50,027 bases of DNA from Actinomycetes bacterium (lineage in GTDB: Bacteria; Actinomycetota; Acidimicrobiia; Acidimicrobiales; Bog-793): positions 1 through 50,027 of the forward strand of contig JAKCCH010000013.1 of the NCBI GenBank assembly GCA_021838945.1. Reading direction: 5' to 3'. Positions 25,538-33,088 of the stretch are shown here, in pieces (positions within the stretch are counted from its first letter, which is position 1; each line of letters begins with the position of its first letter). A program made the position numbers and the translations under genes. The notes below the pieces were generated by a model. That model saw nothing but the letters and a program-made list of their open reading frames with translations. It was not told the DNA's origin and did no database searches.

Positions 25538-26347
25538 ATGGCTGATGTGGCTGGCGAGGCTGGTGGAGCGGCCGCGGCCCGGCCCTTCGACATCGTCTGC
25601 GAGATCGAGCCGGCGACGGACCCGGACCTGAGGCGGGTGCGGCATCAGATCGGAGTCCTCACCGCGATCACCTCGTCGTTCCTGATCCCCGACAACCACA
25701 TCGGCCGAGCCACCGTCTCCAGCATCGCCGTCGCGCACGAGGTGCTGAACATGGGCGGCCGGGCGATCGCATGCTTGAACGCCCGCGATCGCAACACTCT
25801 CGGGTTCCGCCGGGACCTGTTGACGGCTGCCGCGTACGGTGTCGACGAGTTCCTCTTCGTGTACGGAGACCGCCCGGAGTCCGGGCGCCGCTCGGACGAC
25901 CTGACGGTGAAGGCGATGTTGGGTGAGGCGAGGCGTTTCGCCGAGCAGCACGGCGGCGACCCGGCTTCCTTGAAGCTCGGTGCGGTCACGACGCTTCGGC
26001 CCCTGCCGGACTGGAAGCGGGAGGCCGACTTCCTGTTCGTCCAGGTTGGTTTCTCGGTGGAGGCGCTCCTCGACTGGCGCTCGAAGCTCGACTTCGACGG
26101 ACCGGTCTACGCCGGCATCATGGCGGTCGGCAGCGCGCAGATGGCGCGCAAGCTGACGGCCGAAATCCCCGAGCTCGCAGTCCCCGAGGCGCTCATCGAG
26201 CGGTTGTCGATCGACAAGGACGCCGGAGTCGACGTCGCGTGCGACCTCGTCTGCGAGGTCCGCGACTCGGGGGCCCTCGAGGGCGTGCACCTCATCCCGG
26301 TGCGGCGCTTCCGCGAGGTGGCGCGGCGGCTGGAGACGCTGCTGTGA
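25538..26347 (+). CDS. Methylenetetrahydrofolate reductase-like protein
   Basis: A 269-residue TIM-barrel protein of the MTHFR superfamily, which reduces 5,10-methylene-tetrahydrofolate to the 5-methyl form for methionine synthesis. Supporting segments are the N-terminal CEIEPATDPDL, the turn FVYGDRPESG, the long helix LTVKAMLGEARRFAEQHG and the strand DFLFVQVGFSVEALLDW, which correspond to MetF barrel elements. It is more diverged than a standard MetF and shorter than many. It may belong to the atypical actinobacterial or archaeal-type reductases, so the exact substrate is unproven. TAGCCT ends six bases before the ATG (leaderless). Its last codons are copied in the repeat that follows. Confidence 0.72.
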   Translation: MADVAGEAGGAAAARPFDIVCEIEPATDPDLRRVRHQIGVLTAITSSFLIPDNHIGRATVSSIAVAHEVLNMGGRAIACLNARDRNTLGFRRDLLTAAAYGVDEFLFVYGDRPESGRRSDDLTVKAMLGEARRFAEQHGGDPASLKLGAVTTLRPLPDWKREADFLFVQVGFSVEALLDWRSKLDFDGPVYAGIMAVGSAQMARKLTAEIPELAVPEALIERLSIDKDAGVDVACDLVCEVRDSGALEGVHLIPVRRFREVARRLETLL

Positions 26348-26420
26348 CGGTCGGACCTTCGCCGGTGATCGAGCGGCTGGAGACGCTGCTGTAGCGGGTC
26401 GGACCTTCGCCGGTGATCGA
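26326..26420 (+). repeat. Two tandem copies of a ~47 bp unit duplicating the end of the MTHFR-like gene
   Basis: Unit 1 (26326-26372) holds the last codons and TGA of the MTHFR-like gene plus the next 25 bases. Unit 2 (26373-26420) repeats it with a single net insertion and an altered stop (TAG for TGA). The first five bases of a third copy begin at 26421 and then diverge. This looks like a recent tandem duplication across a stop codon. From 26421 to 26573 I see no gene, only a short AAAAC-GACG-GTTTT inverted repeat. Confidence 0.9.
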
Positions 26421-26573
26421 GCGGCGCGAACCCGAGGAGACTTGTCCGGCAAAACGACGGTTTTCGCGCCTCGGGATCGCGCCTATCGTTTCCCCGCGTC
26501 TCGCCTCCGTCCTCGGCACCGTCGCTCGTCGGCGGGAAGACGCGCGCCACCGAGTCCGCACGAGCCCGACGAC

Positions 26574-26659
26574 GGCTAGTGCTCGGCTAGTGCTCGGCTA
26601 GTGCTCGGCTAGTGCTCGGCTAGTGCTCGGCTAGTGCTCGGCTAGTGCTCGGCTAGTGC
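26574..26659 (+). repeat. 11 bp tandem repeat array, seven perfect units plus a partial
   Basis: GGCTAGTGCTC is repeated without error seven times (26574-26650), then GGCTAGTGC begins an eighth. Each unit is about one helical turn and carries CTAG, a rare tetranucleotide in such genomes. The TAG stop codon of the minus-strand dehydrogenase gene (26653-26655) lies inside the partial unit. The array sits between two convergent genes. Perfect identity implies recent slippage. Confidence 0.95.
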
Positions 26660-27513
26660 CGACCCCGCACGAGCTCGATGACGGCGGTGAGGTCCTCGTC
26701 CGCATGCCCGGCGGCGGCAGCCTCCTCGTAACGCCGCTTCACGAGGTCGGCGACCGGCAACCGCACGCCTTCCCGCCGGGCGAGACCCTCGACGAGCCCG
26801 ACGTCCTTCGCGCCGAGTGGCGTCGTGAACCAGCCGTCGTGCTTTCCCTCGATGAGCGCGTCCAGGCGGTTGCGCAACGCTGGAGCTACGAGCGGCGAGC
26901 CCTCGAGGAAGCCTCGCAGCACCTCCTCCCGCACCCCGACCGCTTGCGCCGTGGCAATGGCCTCGCCGAGCACGACGACGCCGGACAGCAGGAGGTAGTT
27001 CGCCACGAGCTTCAGCTGCAGGGCGAGCGGTAGTTCCTCCCCGAGATACCTGACTGAGTCGCCGAGCGTGTCGTAGGCCGCGCCTGCCTGCTCGAAACGT
27101 GCCCGCGGCCCCGACACGAGGTACGTCGCCGTCCCGTCCTCAACGGCGGCGGGCCCTCCGAGGATGGGGGACGCCAGGCTGCGGCCGCCGGTCGCGTCCG
27201 CCAGCTGGGCGGCGGCCTCCGGCGAGACCGTGCTCATGTCCGCACAGGTGGCGTTGGTGTCGAGCGCCCCCGCCACGCCCCCGTCTCCCACCACGACGGC
27301 GAGGGCGGCGGCATCGTCCGCGAGGGATGTGATGACGAGCTGCCGGCCGGAGACGGCGTCGGCTATCGACGATGCCTCCTCGGCACCGACGGCGCACAGG
27401 TCGTCCGCCCTGCCGGGTGTCCGGTTCCAGACGGTGACGTCGTGGCCGCCCTCGAGCAACCGCGCTGCGACGGCATGACCCATTCGGCCCATTCCCAGTA
27501 CGGCGATGCGCAT
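26653..27513 (-). CDS. NAD(P)-dependent dehydrogenase, 3-hydroxyisobutyrate dehydrogenase family
   Basis: A 286-residue beta-hydroxyacid dehydrogenase. The Rossmann motif VLGMGRMGHAVAARLLEGG opens the protein, followed by VWNRTPGR. The substrate loop is MSTVSPEAAAQLA and the catalytic Lys lies in LQLKLVANYLL (~residue 170). The C-terminal part GWFTTPLGAKDVGLVEGLARREGVRLP fits the family. The exact substrate (3-hydroxyisobutyrate, glyoxylate, tartronate semialdehyde) cannot be read from sequence. Its stop codon lies within the 11 bp repeat array. The next gene upstream, a DinG-like helicase, ends nine bases away. Confidence 0.87.
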   Translation of the reverse strand: MRIAVLGMGRMGHAVAARLLEGGHDVTVWNRTPGRADDLCAVGAEEASSIADAVSGRQLVITSLADDAAALAVVVGDGGVAGALDTNATCADMSTVSPEAAAQLADATGGRSLASPILGGPAAVEDGTATYLVSGPRARFEQAGAAYDTLGDSVRYLGEELPLALQLKLVANYLLLSGVVVLGEAIATAQAVGVREEVLRGFLEGSPLVAPALRNRLDALIEGKHDGWFTTPLGAKDVGLVEGLARREGVRLPVADLVKRRYEEAAAAGHADEDLTAVIELVRGRH

Positions 27514-27522
27514 GTTCCCGTC

Positions 27523-29535
27523 CTACCCGGACTTGGCGCTCCTGATGGTCGCCGACTCTGCATGGATCCCCTGCAGGAAGGCCTCGGCCTCGGACCGGTC
27601 GCGGGTGCGGCGCATCTGCGGTAGCGCCGCCACGAGGTATCCCGAGTAGGAGGCGATGGCGAGACGCGGGTCCAGCACTGCGACGACTCCCCGGTCTGTC
27701 GCCGTTCGGATCAGGCGCCCTGCGCCCTGCGCCAGCATCGTCGCCGCGCGGGGCAGGTCCACGGTGCGGAAGCCCTCGGTGCCGGCGGACTCGCGGCGAG
27801 CCGCCATCAGGGGGTCGTCCGGACGGGGGAAGGGGATCTTGTCGATCACGACGAGCGACAAGGTGGCGCCGGGAACGTCGACGCCCTGCCAGTAGCCCAT
27901 CGTGGCGAAGAGGCAGGACTCCTCCTCGTCGGTGAACGCCTTGACGAGAGCCGGCTTCGGCAGGTCGCCTTGCACGTGGACCGGCCAGGTCAAGCGGTCG
28001 CGGAGAGCAGCGGCGGCCGCGGTCATCGCCCTGCGGCTCGTGAACAGGGCGAGCGTCCGCCCGCCGGCAGCGACGATGAGGGCCTCGAGCTCGTCGTGCA
28101 GCTTCTCTTCGGCCCCGGCGCGGCGGTGATCCGGCACGTTCACAGCGCAGTACAGCAGGGCGTGCCCCCGGTAGTCGAAGGGGCTCCCCACGTCGAGCTC
28201 GACGACCTCACCGCGCCCGGCGCCGAGACGTCCGGCGAGCCCCGGCACCATCGTGGCACTCGTGAGGACGACCGGCATCTCCTCGAACACGAGCTCGCCG
28301 AGCCGCTCGCTCACGTCGAGAGGTGCCGACTTGAGCTTCGGGCGCTCGCCACCAGTCGCCCACACGACGGTGTCTTCCTCGGCCGCCAGGCAGTCGTCGA
28401 GCTCGGTACGGCAGCGCTCGACAGCCAGGAGTGCACGGACACAACGCTGGTTGGCCTCGTTCTGCTGCCGCGCCGCGCTCGCCTCGCCCGCTCGGCGCAG
28501 CTCGGTCTCGAGGCGGCCCAGGCGGTTCGAGACCAGCATGGCGGCCTCGCCGAGTGCCGGCCCCAGTCCGGCGGGGAGGCGCGCCTCCGGCGTCTCGGCG
28601 AGAGCACGCTCCACACGCCCCGCCACGTCGACGACGTCGTCGACCGGCCTCGTCGCCGAGACGTGCGCAGCTGTCAGAGCCGCCCGTGCCGTTGCGGCGA
28701 GCCCTCGGAGACGCCCGGGGGTGATCTCGGCGCCGAGGCAGGAAGCCAGGATGTCCTCGAGGTCGTGCGCCTCGTCGACGACGAGCGCGTCGTGCTCGGG
28801 CAGGACGGCTCCGCCGCTGCGGAGGTGGGCGCCGAGGAGATGGTGGTTGATCACGACGATCTGCGCCTGGGCTGCCTTCGCCCGCGCCAGCTCGGCGAAG
28901 CAGTCCGCCCCCTTCGGGCACCGATGCGCTCCCGGGCATTCGTCCGGCGACACGCTGACGCTCGCCCAGGCCTGCGGAAAGGGCTCGAAGTCGAGCGCCG
29001 CGCGGTCGCCGTGCCGCGTCTCCCGGGACCAGTCCGTGAGGCGCCGGACCTGGTCGCCGACGGTCTCGGCAGGTGCCGTGACCTCCGGGCGCCGGGGCAA
29101 GGCCCGGGGCAGGGGCAGCCTCGTCGCCCCCGCAAGGTCGAGCCGTTCCTGTGCCTCCAGCGCTTCGCTCTCGGCGAGCCGCTGGCGGCAGAGGTAGTTC
29201 GAACGCCCCTTCAGCATCGCCCAGCTCACGGGGCACCCGATCGTGCGGGCGATGTGAGGGAGGTCCTTCGTTGCGAGCTGGTCCTGGAGCGCGAGTGTGG
29301 CGGTCGCCACCACGACCTTCTTCCCCGACAGGATCGCCGGGACGAGGTAGCCGAGTGACTTGCCGGTGCCCGTGCCGGCCGCGACGGCAAGGTGCTTCGC
29401 ACCATCGCCGGCGAGGACGTCGGAAACGGCGAGCGCCATCTGGAGCTGCCCCTCACGCACCTCCGCCTCCGGGAGCCCGGCGACGACACGCCCGAGCGCG
29501 GCCTCGACCTCGCTCGTCCGCTCTCGCCTGTTCAT
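27523..29535 (-). CDS. DinG-like ATP-dependent DNA helicase (XPD/Rad3-like superfamily 2)
   Basis: A 670-residue helicase of the DinG/YoaA/XPD type, which unwinds 5'-3' and resolves D-loops or R-loops. Motif I is AAGTGTGKS (K59). Four cysteines, C116 and C200-x5-C206-x5-C212, form the expected Fe-S cluster. Motif II is DEAH at 254-257. Later motifs include VVLTSATM, LFTSRRAM, MGYWQGVDVPGA and the arginine-finger region QGAGRLIRTATDRG. There is no exonuclease domain. The ATG start is unambiguous. The PrmC-like gene lies 11 bases upstream. Confidence 0.93.
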   Translation of the reverse strand: MNRRERTSEVEAALGRVVAGLPEAEVREGQLQMALAVSDVLAGDGAKHLAVAAGTGTGKSLGYLVPAILSGKKVVVATATLALQDQLATKDLPHIARTIGCPVSWAMLKGRSNYLCRQRLAESEALEAQERLDLAGATRLPLPRALPRRPEVTAPAETVGDQVRRLTDWSRETRHGDRAALDFEPFPQAWASVSVSPDECPGAHRCPKGADCFAELARAKAAQAQIVVINHHLLGAHLRSGGAVLPEHDALVVDEAHDLEDILASCLGAEITPGRLRGLAATARAALTAAHVSATRPVDDVVDVAGRVERALAETPEARLPAGLGPALGEAAMLVSNRLGRLETELRRAGEASAARQQNEANQRCVRALLAVERCRTELDDCLAAEEDTVVWATGGERPKLKSAPLDVSERLGELVFEEMPVVLTSATMVPGLAGRLGAGRGEVVELDVGSPFDYRGHALLYCAVNVPDHRRAGAEEKLHDELEALIVAAGGRTLALFTSRRAMTAAAAALRDRLTWPVHVQGDLPKPALVKAFTDEEESCLFATMGYWQGVDVPGATLSLVVIDKIPFPRPDDPLMAARRESAGTEGFRTVDLPRAATMLAQGAGRLIRTATDRGVVAVLDPRLAIASYSGYLVAALPQMRRTRDRSEAEAFLQGIHAESATIRSAKSG

Positions 29536-29546
29536 CGCGGAGGAAC

Positions 29547-30344
29547 CTAGATCACCCGTGTCGCCTCGACGCCACGCACGTCGCCCTCGTCGTCGAACCG
29601 CACGGTCGGAGGTCCGACACCCGCCGCACGGAGATCGGGTGCCAGCGCATCTGCTTGCCCGCCGCCGAGCTCGAGCAGCAGTACGCCACCCCGGCGCAGC
29701 AGGCGAGCGCCGGCGAGGACCACCCGGCGGAGAACGTCGAGCCCATCAGGCCCACCGTCGAGCGCGAGGCGCGGCTCGTAGTCACGGGAGTCCCGCGGCA
29801 GAAGCCGCACGTCGTCGCTCGGGACGTACGGCGCGACTGCCACGACGACGTCGGCCGCACCGACTAGCTCGCCCGGCAACGGCTCGTCGAGATCGCCTTC
29901 GTAGACCTCGACCCCGTTGGCAGCAGCGCACCGGCAGGCGGCCGGATCGATGTCGGTGCCGACGACGCGGGCCCCCGGACGCCGCCGCCCGAGCGTCACG
30001 GCGATGGCTCCGGAACCGGTGCAGAGGTCGACGGCGACACCATGTGAGGGCAAGAGGGTGACGGCCCGACGAGCGAGCGAGGAGGTCTGGAGGCGCGGCA
30101 CGTAGACATTCGGGTCGACCCGCACCCACTCCCCGCAGAAGCTCAACCCTCCCACCACCCACGCGAGCGGCTCCCCTCCGGTTCGTCGGTCGACGAGCCT
30201 CGCGAGGCGATCGGAGTCCCCGGCGGCGGCATCGAGGAGCTCGGCTGCCTCCTCCTCGGCCGCGACGCAGCCGGCCGCAACAAGCCGCCGGACGACGTCG
30301 GTGTGGCCGGCGTCGTGACGGAGATCCGGCCTGATCCCGCTCAG
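29547..30344 (-). CDS. PrmC-like N5-glutamine methyltransferase paralogue, probable CTG start
   Basis: A SAM-dependent methyltransferase of the HemK/PrmC fold. Motif I is VDLCTGSGAIAVTLG, then VVGTDIDPAA. The catalytic segment, NPPY in PrmC, reads VAPYVP, and DYEPRLALDGGPDGLDVLRR follows. Substitution at this site is typical of an actinobacterial PrmC-related group, so the target may not be a release factor. The N-terminal helical domain (VVRRLVAAGCVAAEEEA...GEPLAWVVGG) continues well above the first GTG at 30158-30161, yet no ATG, GTG or TTG is in frame. CTG at 30344 overlaps the upstream TGA (CTGA) and gives 265 residues. Confidence 0.78.
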   Translation of the reverse strand: MSGIRPDLRHDAGHTDVVRRLVAAGCVAAEEEAAELLDAAAGDSDRLARLVDRRTGGEPLAWVVGGLSFCGEWVRVDPNVYVPRLQTSSLARRAVTLLPSHGVAVDLCTGSGAIAVTLGRRRPGARVVGTDIDPAACRCAAANGVEVYEGDLDEPLPGELVGAADVVVAVAPYVPSDDVRLLPRDSRDYEPRLALDGGPDGLDVLRRVVLAGARLLRRGGVLLLELGGGQADALAPDLRAAGVGPPTVRFDDEGDVRGVEATRVI

Positions 30345-30559
30345 CTCGAGCGCCGCTTCCGGCCGCGCCAGGTCGACGTGCCGAGGAAGCCGATCACGGC
30401 CAGGAGCACGACCACGATGCCGGCGACCCGGTCGTGGTGCAGTGCGAACGCCAACCCGATCACGACGAGGACGGCGAGGAACAGCTCGGGCGTGTCACCG
30501 ATGAGGAAATCCCACCAGAAGCGCCCGAACGCGCTCAACCACTTCACCGCCGTGCTCAT
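30341..30559 (-). CDS. Small two-helix membrane protein
   Basis: A 72-residue protein with FLIGDTPELFLAVLVVIGLAF and VAGIVVVLLAVIGFLG as two membrane helices and a basic C-terminus (WRGRKRRSS). GGAG lies seven bases before the ATG. It follows the COG4280-type membrane gene by 25 bases on the same strand, so the two are probably cotranscribed and may form a complex. The GDTPEL segment resembles small proteins that accompany COG4280-like transporters. Function is unknown. Its TGA overlaps the CTG of the PrmC-like gene. Confidence 0.75.
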   Translation of the reverse strand: MSTAVKWLSAFGRFWWDFLIGDTPELFLAVLVVIGLAFALHHDRVAGIVVVLLAVIGFLGTSTWRGRKRRSS

Positions 30560-30584
30560 GTGCCTGCTCCCGACCGAACGGCTC

Positions 30585-31397
30585 TCAGGAGACGCTCACG
30601 TCAGCTGCCCGCTCGACTACCGGCGAAGGCGGGACCAGTTGGCGCATCGAACGGATCATCACGAAGGCGCTGAGAGCGAACAGGGCGACGAGCCCGAGCA
30701 GGAACAGGTCGCTGCCGGGCCAGTGCAGCCCTGCACCTTCGCCGACCCAGAAGACGCCGAAGCTCGTCAGCATGATCCCGACGCCCATCTTCATCGCGTT
30801 CTCCGGCACCTCGGAGAGCTGCCGGGCGACGAGTGCACCGATCACGCCGACGATGACGACGGCTGCTGCCGCCGCTGCCGCCGCGAGGCCGAGGCGCCGT
30901 GAGCTCGACCCGAGCGTGATCACGATCATCACGACTTCCATGCCCTCGAGGAAGACGCCCTTGAAAGCGACCACGAAGCCGGTCGAGTCGCGGGGACCGT
31001 GACGCCAGGCGCCGTGCCGAAAGGACGGCGCCGGCGTGGCCGAGGAGGAGCGATCGCCGGAGAGCTCGGCAAGCGTCCGGGCGTAGATGGCGTCCTCGTC
31101 GTGCAGGGCCTTGTGCCCGCTCGCACGGAGGATGGCCTTGCGCAACCAGTTGAGCCCGAGCACGAGCAACAGCCCGCCGACCACCACCCGGAGGGCGTCG
31201 AGCGGCACGAGCCGGACGAGGGGTACTCCGACCGCGGCGACGATCACGGTCAAGGCGATCACGGCCACGAGGGTGCCCTCGAAAGCGGAGCGCCAGCCCC
31301 TCGAGACGCCTGCCGCCACGACGATGGTCAAGGCTTCCACCATCTCGACGCAGCTGGCCCCGAAGACGGCGAGGGCAAGAATCACGGCCGAAGTCAT
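30585..31397 (-). CDS. COG4280-type polytopic membrane protein, possible cation transporter
   Basis: A 270-residue membrane protein with about seven hydrophobic helices in two halves. Each half has an acidic motif inside a helix: CVEMVEALTIV near residue 16 and FLEGMEVVMIVITLG near 152. Paired E-x-x-E motifs recall the REGLE motifs of FTR1-type iron permeases and suggest metal or cation transport, but this is analogy. A hydrophilic loop (~95-135) with HDEDAIY separates the halves. The family is uncharacterised as far as I know. A small membrane gene follows in the same operon. Confidence 0.75.
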   Translation of the reverse strand: MTSAVILALAVFGASCVEMVEALTIVVAAGVSRGWRSAFEGTLVAVIALTVIVAAVGVPLVRLVPLDALRVVVGGLLLVLGLNWLRKAILRASGHKALHDEDAIYARTLAELSGDRSSSATPAPSFRHGAWRHGPRDSTGFVVAFKGVFLEGMEVVMIVITLGSSSRRLGLAAAAAAAAVVIVGVIGALVARQLSEVPENAMKMGVGIMLTSFGVFWVGEGAGLHWPGSDLFLLGLVALFALSAFVMIRSMRQLVPPSPVVERAADVSVS

Positions 31398-31454
31398 CGC
31401 GTCGCCGAGTGTACAGGTGGAGGGGTCGGCCCTCGGAGGACGCCGAGGGCCAGG

Positions 31455-32222
31455 TCAGACCGTCTCTGCCTGCGACACGAGGTCGAGGTCCTGCTGCCGA
31501 GCGCGATCTGCGACGGCTCGCCTGATGTTGCGGCGCGCCGTGATGAGCTCGCCTGTCACCGGCAGGAGGACACTTCGGATCGAGAGCCGCGAGTCGGGCC
31601 GGTTCGACCACTCGATCCCGACCTCACTCATCGTGTAACCGAGGCGGCGCGCCATCGCCAGGACCTCGGCGTCGAAGGCCCACCCGTTGAGGACGGCACG
31701 AGAGAACACCTCGTGGGCCACCGCGGCACGGAAGAGCTTGAAACCGCAATAGACATCGTGAGGGAGGTGGCCCATCGCGAGCTTCGTGTACGCAAGGAAG
31801 CCGGCGCCGACGATGCGGCGCCGGATCGGCTGCTGGCGCGACACGTGCGCGCCGGACATCAGCCGGGAGCCGCAGGCGATGTCCACAACCTCCACCGCTT
31901 CTTCGAGGCGCGGCAGCGAGCTCAACGAGGCGATGCAGTCAGCGTCGCACATGAGGCGCAGCTCACCGGACGCCTCGAGCATCCCGCGGCGGATCGAGTA
32001 GCCCTTCCCCTGGTTCACGTCGTTGCGGAGCAGGCGGACACGCGGGTCGTCGAGGAAGGGCTGCACGCGCTCACACGTCCGGTCCGTGCTGGCGTTGTCG
32101 ACCACGATGATCTCACCGCCACCGGCACGCCCGTCGAGGAGCGCCTTCGCTGCGACAAGGATGCGGGCGACCTCGTCCTCCTCGTTGAGAACGGGGATGA
32201 CGATCGACAGCGTCGCAGGCAT
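31455..32222 (-). CDS. Family 2 glycosyltransferase (dolichyl-phosphate-sugar synthase-like)
   Basis: A 255-residue cytoplasmic GT-A transferase. SIVIPVLNEEDEVARIL and VVDNASTDRT form the nucleotide-sugar site. LMCDADC is the metal-binding DxD-type motif, and GSRLMSGAHV lies near the acceptor site. There is no C-terminal membrane domain. Such enzymes load a sugar onto a polyprenyl phosphate, and the product would supply GT-C membrane transferases such as the two large membrane proteins nearby. The sugar is unknown. Confidence 0.87.
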   Translation of the reverse strand: MPATLSIVIPVLNEEDEVARILVAAKALLDGRAGGGEIIVVDNASTDRTCERVQPFLDDPRVRLLRNDVNQGKGYSIRRGMLEASGELRLMCDADCIASLSSLPRLEEAVEVVDIACGSRLMSGAHVSRQQPIRRRIVGAGFLAYTKLAMGHLPHDVYCGFKLFRAAVAHEVFSRAVLNGWAFDAEVLAMARRLGYTMSEVGIEWSNRPDSRLSIRSVLLPVTGELITARRNIRRAVADRARQQDLDLVSQAETV

Positions 32223-32260
32223 CGGGCCATTCTAGGGGCCCCTCGGGACCCCACCCATGG

Positions 32261-33037
32261 TCAGCCGGCGGGACGGCAGACCATGGCAAGCGAGACGCCC
32301 GCCGGCAGCGAGACGCCCTTCGCGATGAGTCGCGCCTCGGCGAGGAGCGGTAGTCCGAGGAGCCGGTTCAGCGCCTTCGGCGTCCGGTCGAGATCAGTCT
32401 TGCCGAGGCGCCGTGAGGCCGCCGAGGACCCTCCCGACGCTGAGGAGCGGTAGCGCCCAGCCAGCCGCGACGCCAGTCGAACGGCACCCGCGCCGGGCAG
32501 CATGATCGTGTTGAAGTAGGTCGAGGCGCTTACGACGAGCCCGGCATCCCTCACCCGCTCGGCGAGCACCCGCGACGTGTAGCGGCGGAAGTGACGCAGC
32601 TGGATGTCGTGTTGGCTCCACATCCATTGGTAGGCCGGCACCGTGAGCAGTACGACGCCGCCGGGCGCCGCCACGCGCCGCAGCTCGCGCAGGGCCGCGA
32701 CATCGTCCTCCACGTGCTCGACGACGTCGAGAGCGAGCACGAGGTCGAACTCGCCGTCGCCGAAGGGGAGCTGCTCGAGCCCCGCGCACTGGACGTTGTC
32801 GAGCCCCCGCCGGCGGCAGAGCTCGATGGCCTCCTGGGACGGGTCCACGCCGGAAGCCGGGCCGAGCTCACCGAACTCGACGAGGTTGCGCCCTGTGCCG
32901 CAGCCGGCGTCGAGGATGCGAGGCGCGTCCGCCAGCCCGGCTCGTCGCAGCAACGCCCAGATCACGGCGCGACGCCCGCGGAACCACCAGTGGCTGTCTT
33001 CCTCCTCGTACATCTCCGCATAGGCGGTGGGCTCCAT
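32261..33037 (-). CDS. Class I SAM-dependent methyltransferase, glycan-cluster type
   Basis: A 258-residue methyltransferase. The N-terminus AYAEMYEEEDSHWWFRGRR is characteristic of methyltransferases in polysaccharide clusters. Motif I is ILDAGCGTGRNL and VDPSQEAIE follows. Motif IV reads LVLALDVVEHVED and GGVVLLTVPAYQWMWSQHD comes later. The C-terminal part is hydrophobic and could touch the membrane. The substrate is probably a sugar or lipid-linked sugar, inferred from the neighbours only. TACAGT ends nine bases before the ATG at 33037. It is divergent from the YfhO-like gene with a 51-base intergenic region. Confidence 0.85.
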   Translation of the reverse strand: MEPTAYAEMYEEEDSHWWFRGRRAVIWALLRRAGLADAPRILDAGCGTGRNLVEFGELGPASGVDPSQEAIELCRRRGLDNVQCAGLEQLPFGDGEFDLVLALDVVEHVEDDVAALRELRRVAAPGGVVLLTVPAYQWMWSQHDIQLRHFRRYTSRVLAERVRDAGLVVSASTYFNTIMLPGAGAVRLASRLAGRYRSSASGGSSAASRRLGKTDLDRTPKALNRLLGLPLLAEARLIAKGVSLPAGVSLAMVCRPAG

Positions 33038-33046
33038 GGCGGGTGA

Positions 33047-33078
33047 ACTGTACCGGTGCCTCCCGGCTCGGATAGCCT
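33047..33078. promoter_or_regulatory. Back-to-back leaderless -10 boxes
   Basis: In the 51 bases between two divergent genes, TACAGT (minus strand, 33047-33052) lies nine bases before the methyltransferase ATG. TAGCCT (plus strand, 33073-33078) lies ten bases before the YfhO-like ATG. The two promoters must share their upstream DNA, so a single regulator could control both. Confidence 0.5.
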
Positions 33079-33088
33079 CGCGGCCCTG

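Noticed and set aside
26421-26573. Short open frames between the MTHFR-like gene and the 11 bp array
   Set aside because: No Shine-Dalgarno or TANNNT-start pairing and no protein-like composition on either strand.
26574-26659. CRISPR array
   Set aside because: The 11 bp units are directly adjacent with no spacers, and no cas gene is present.
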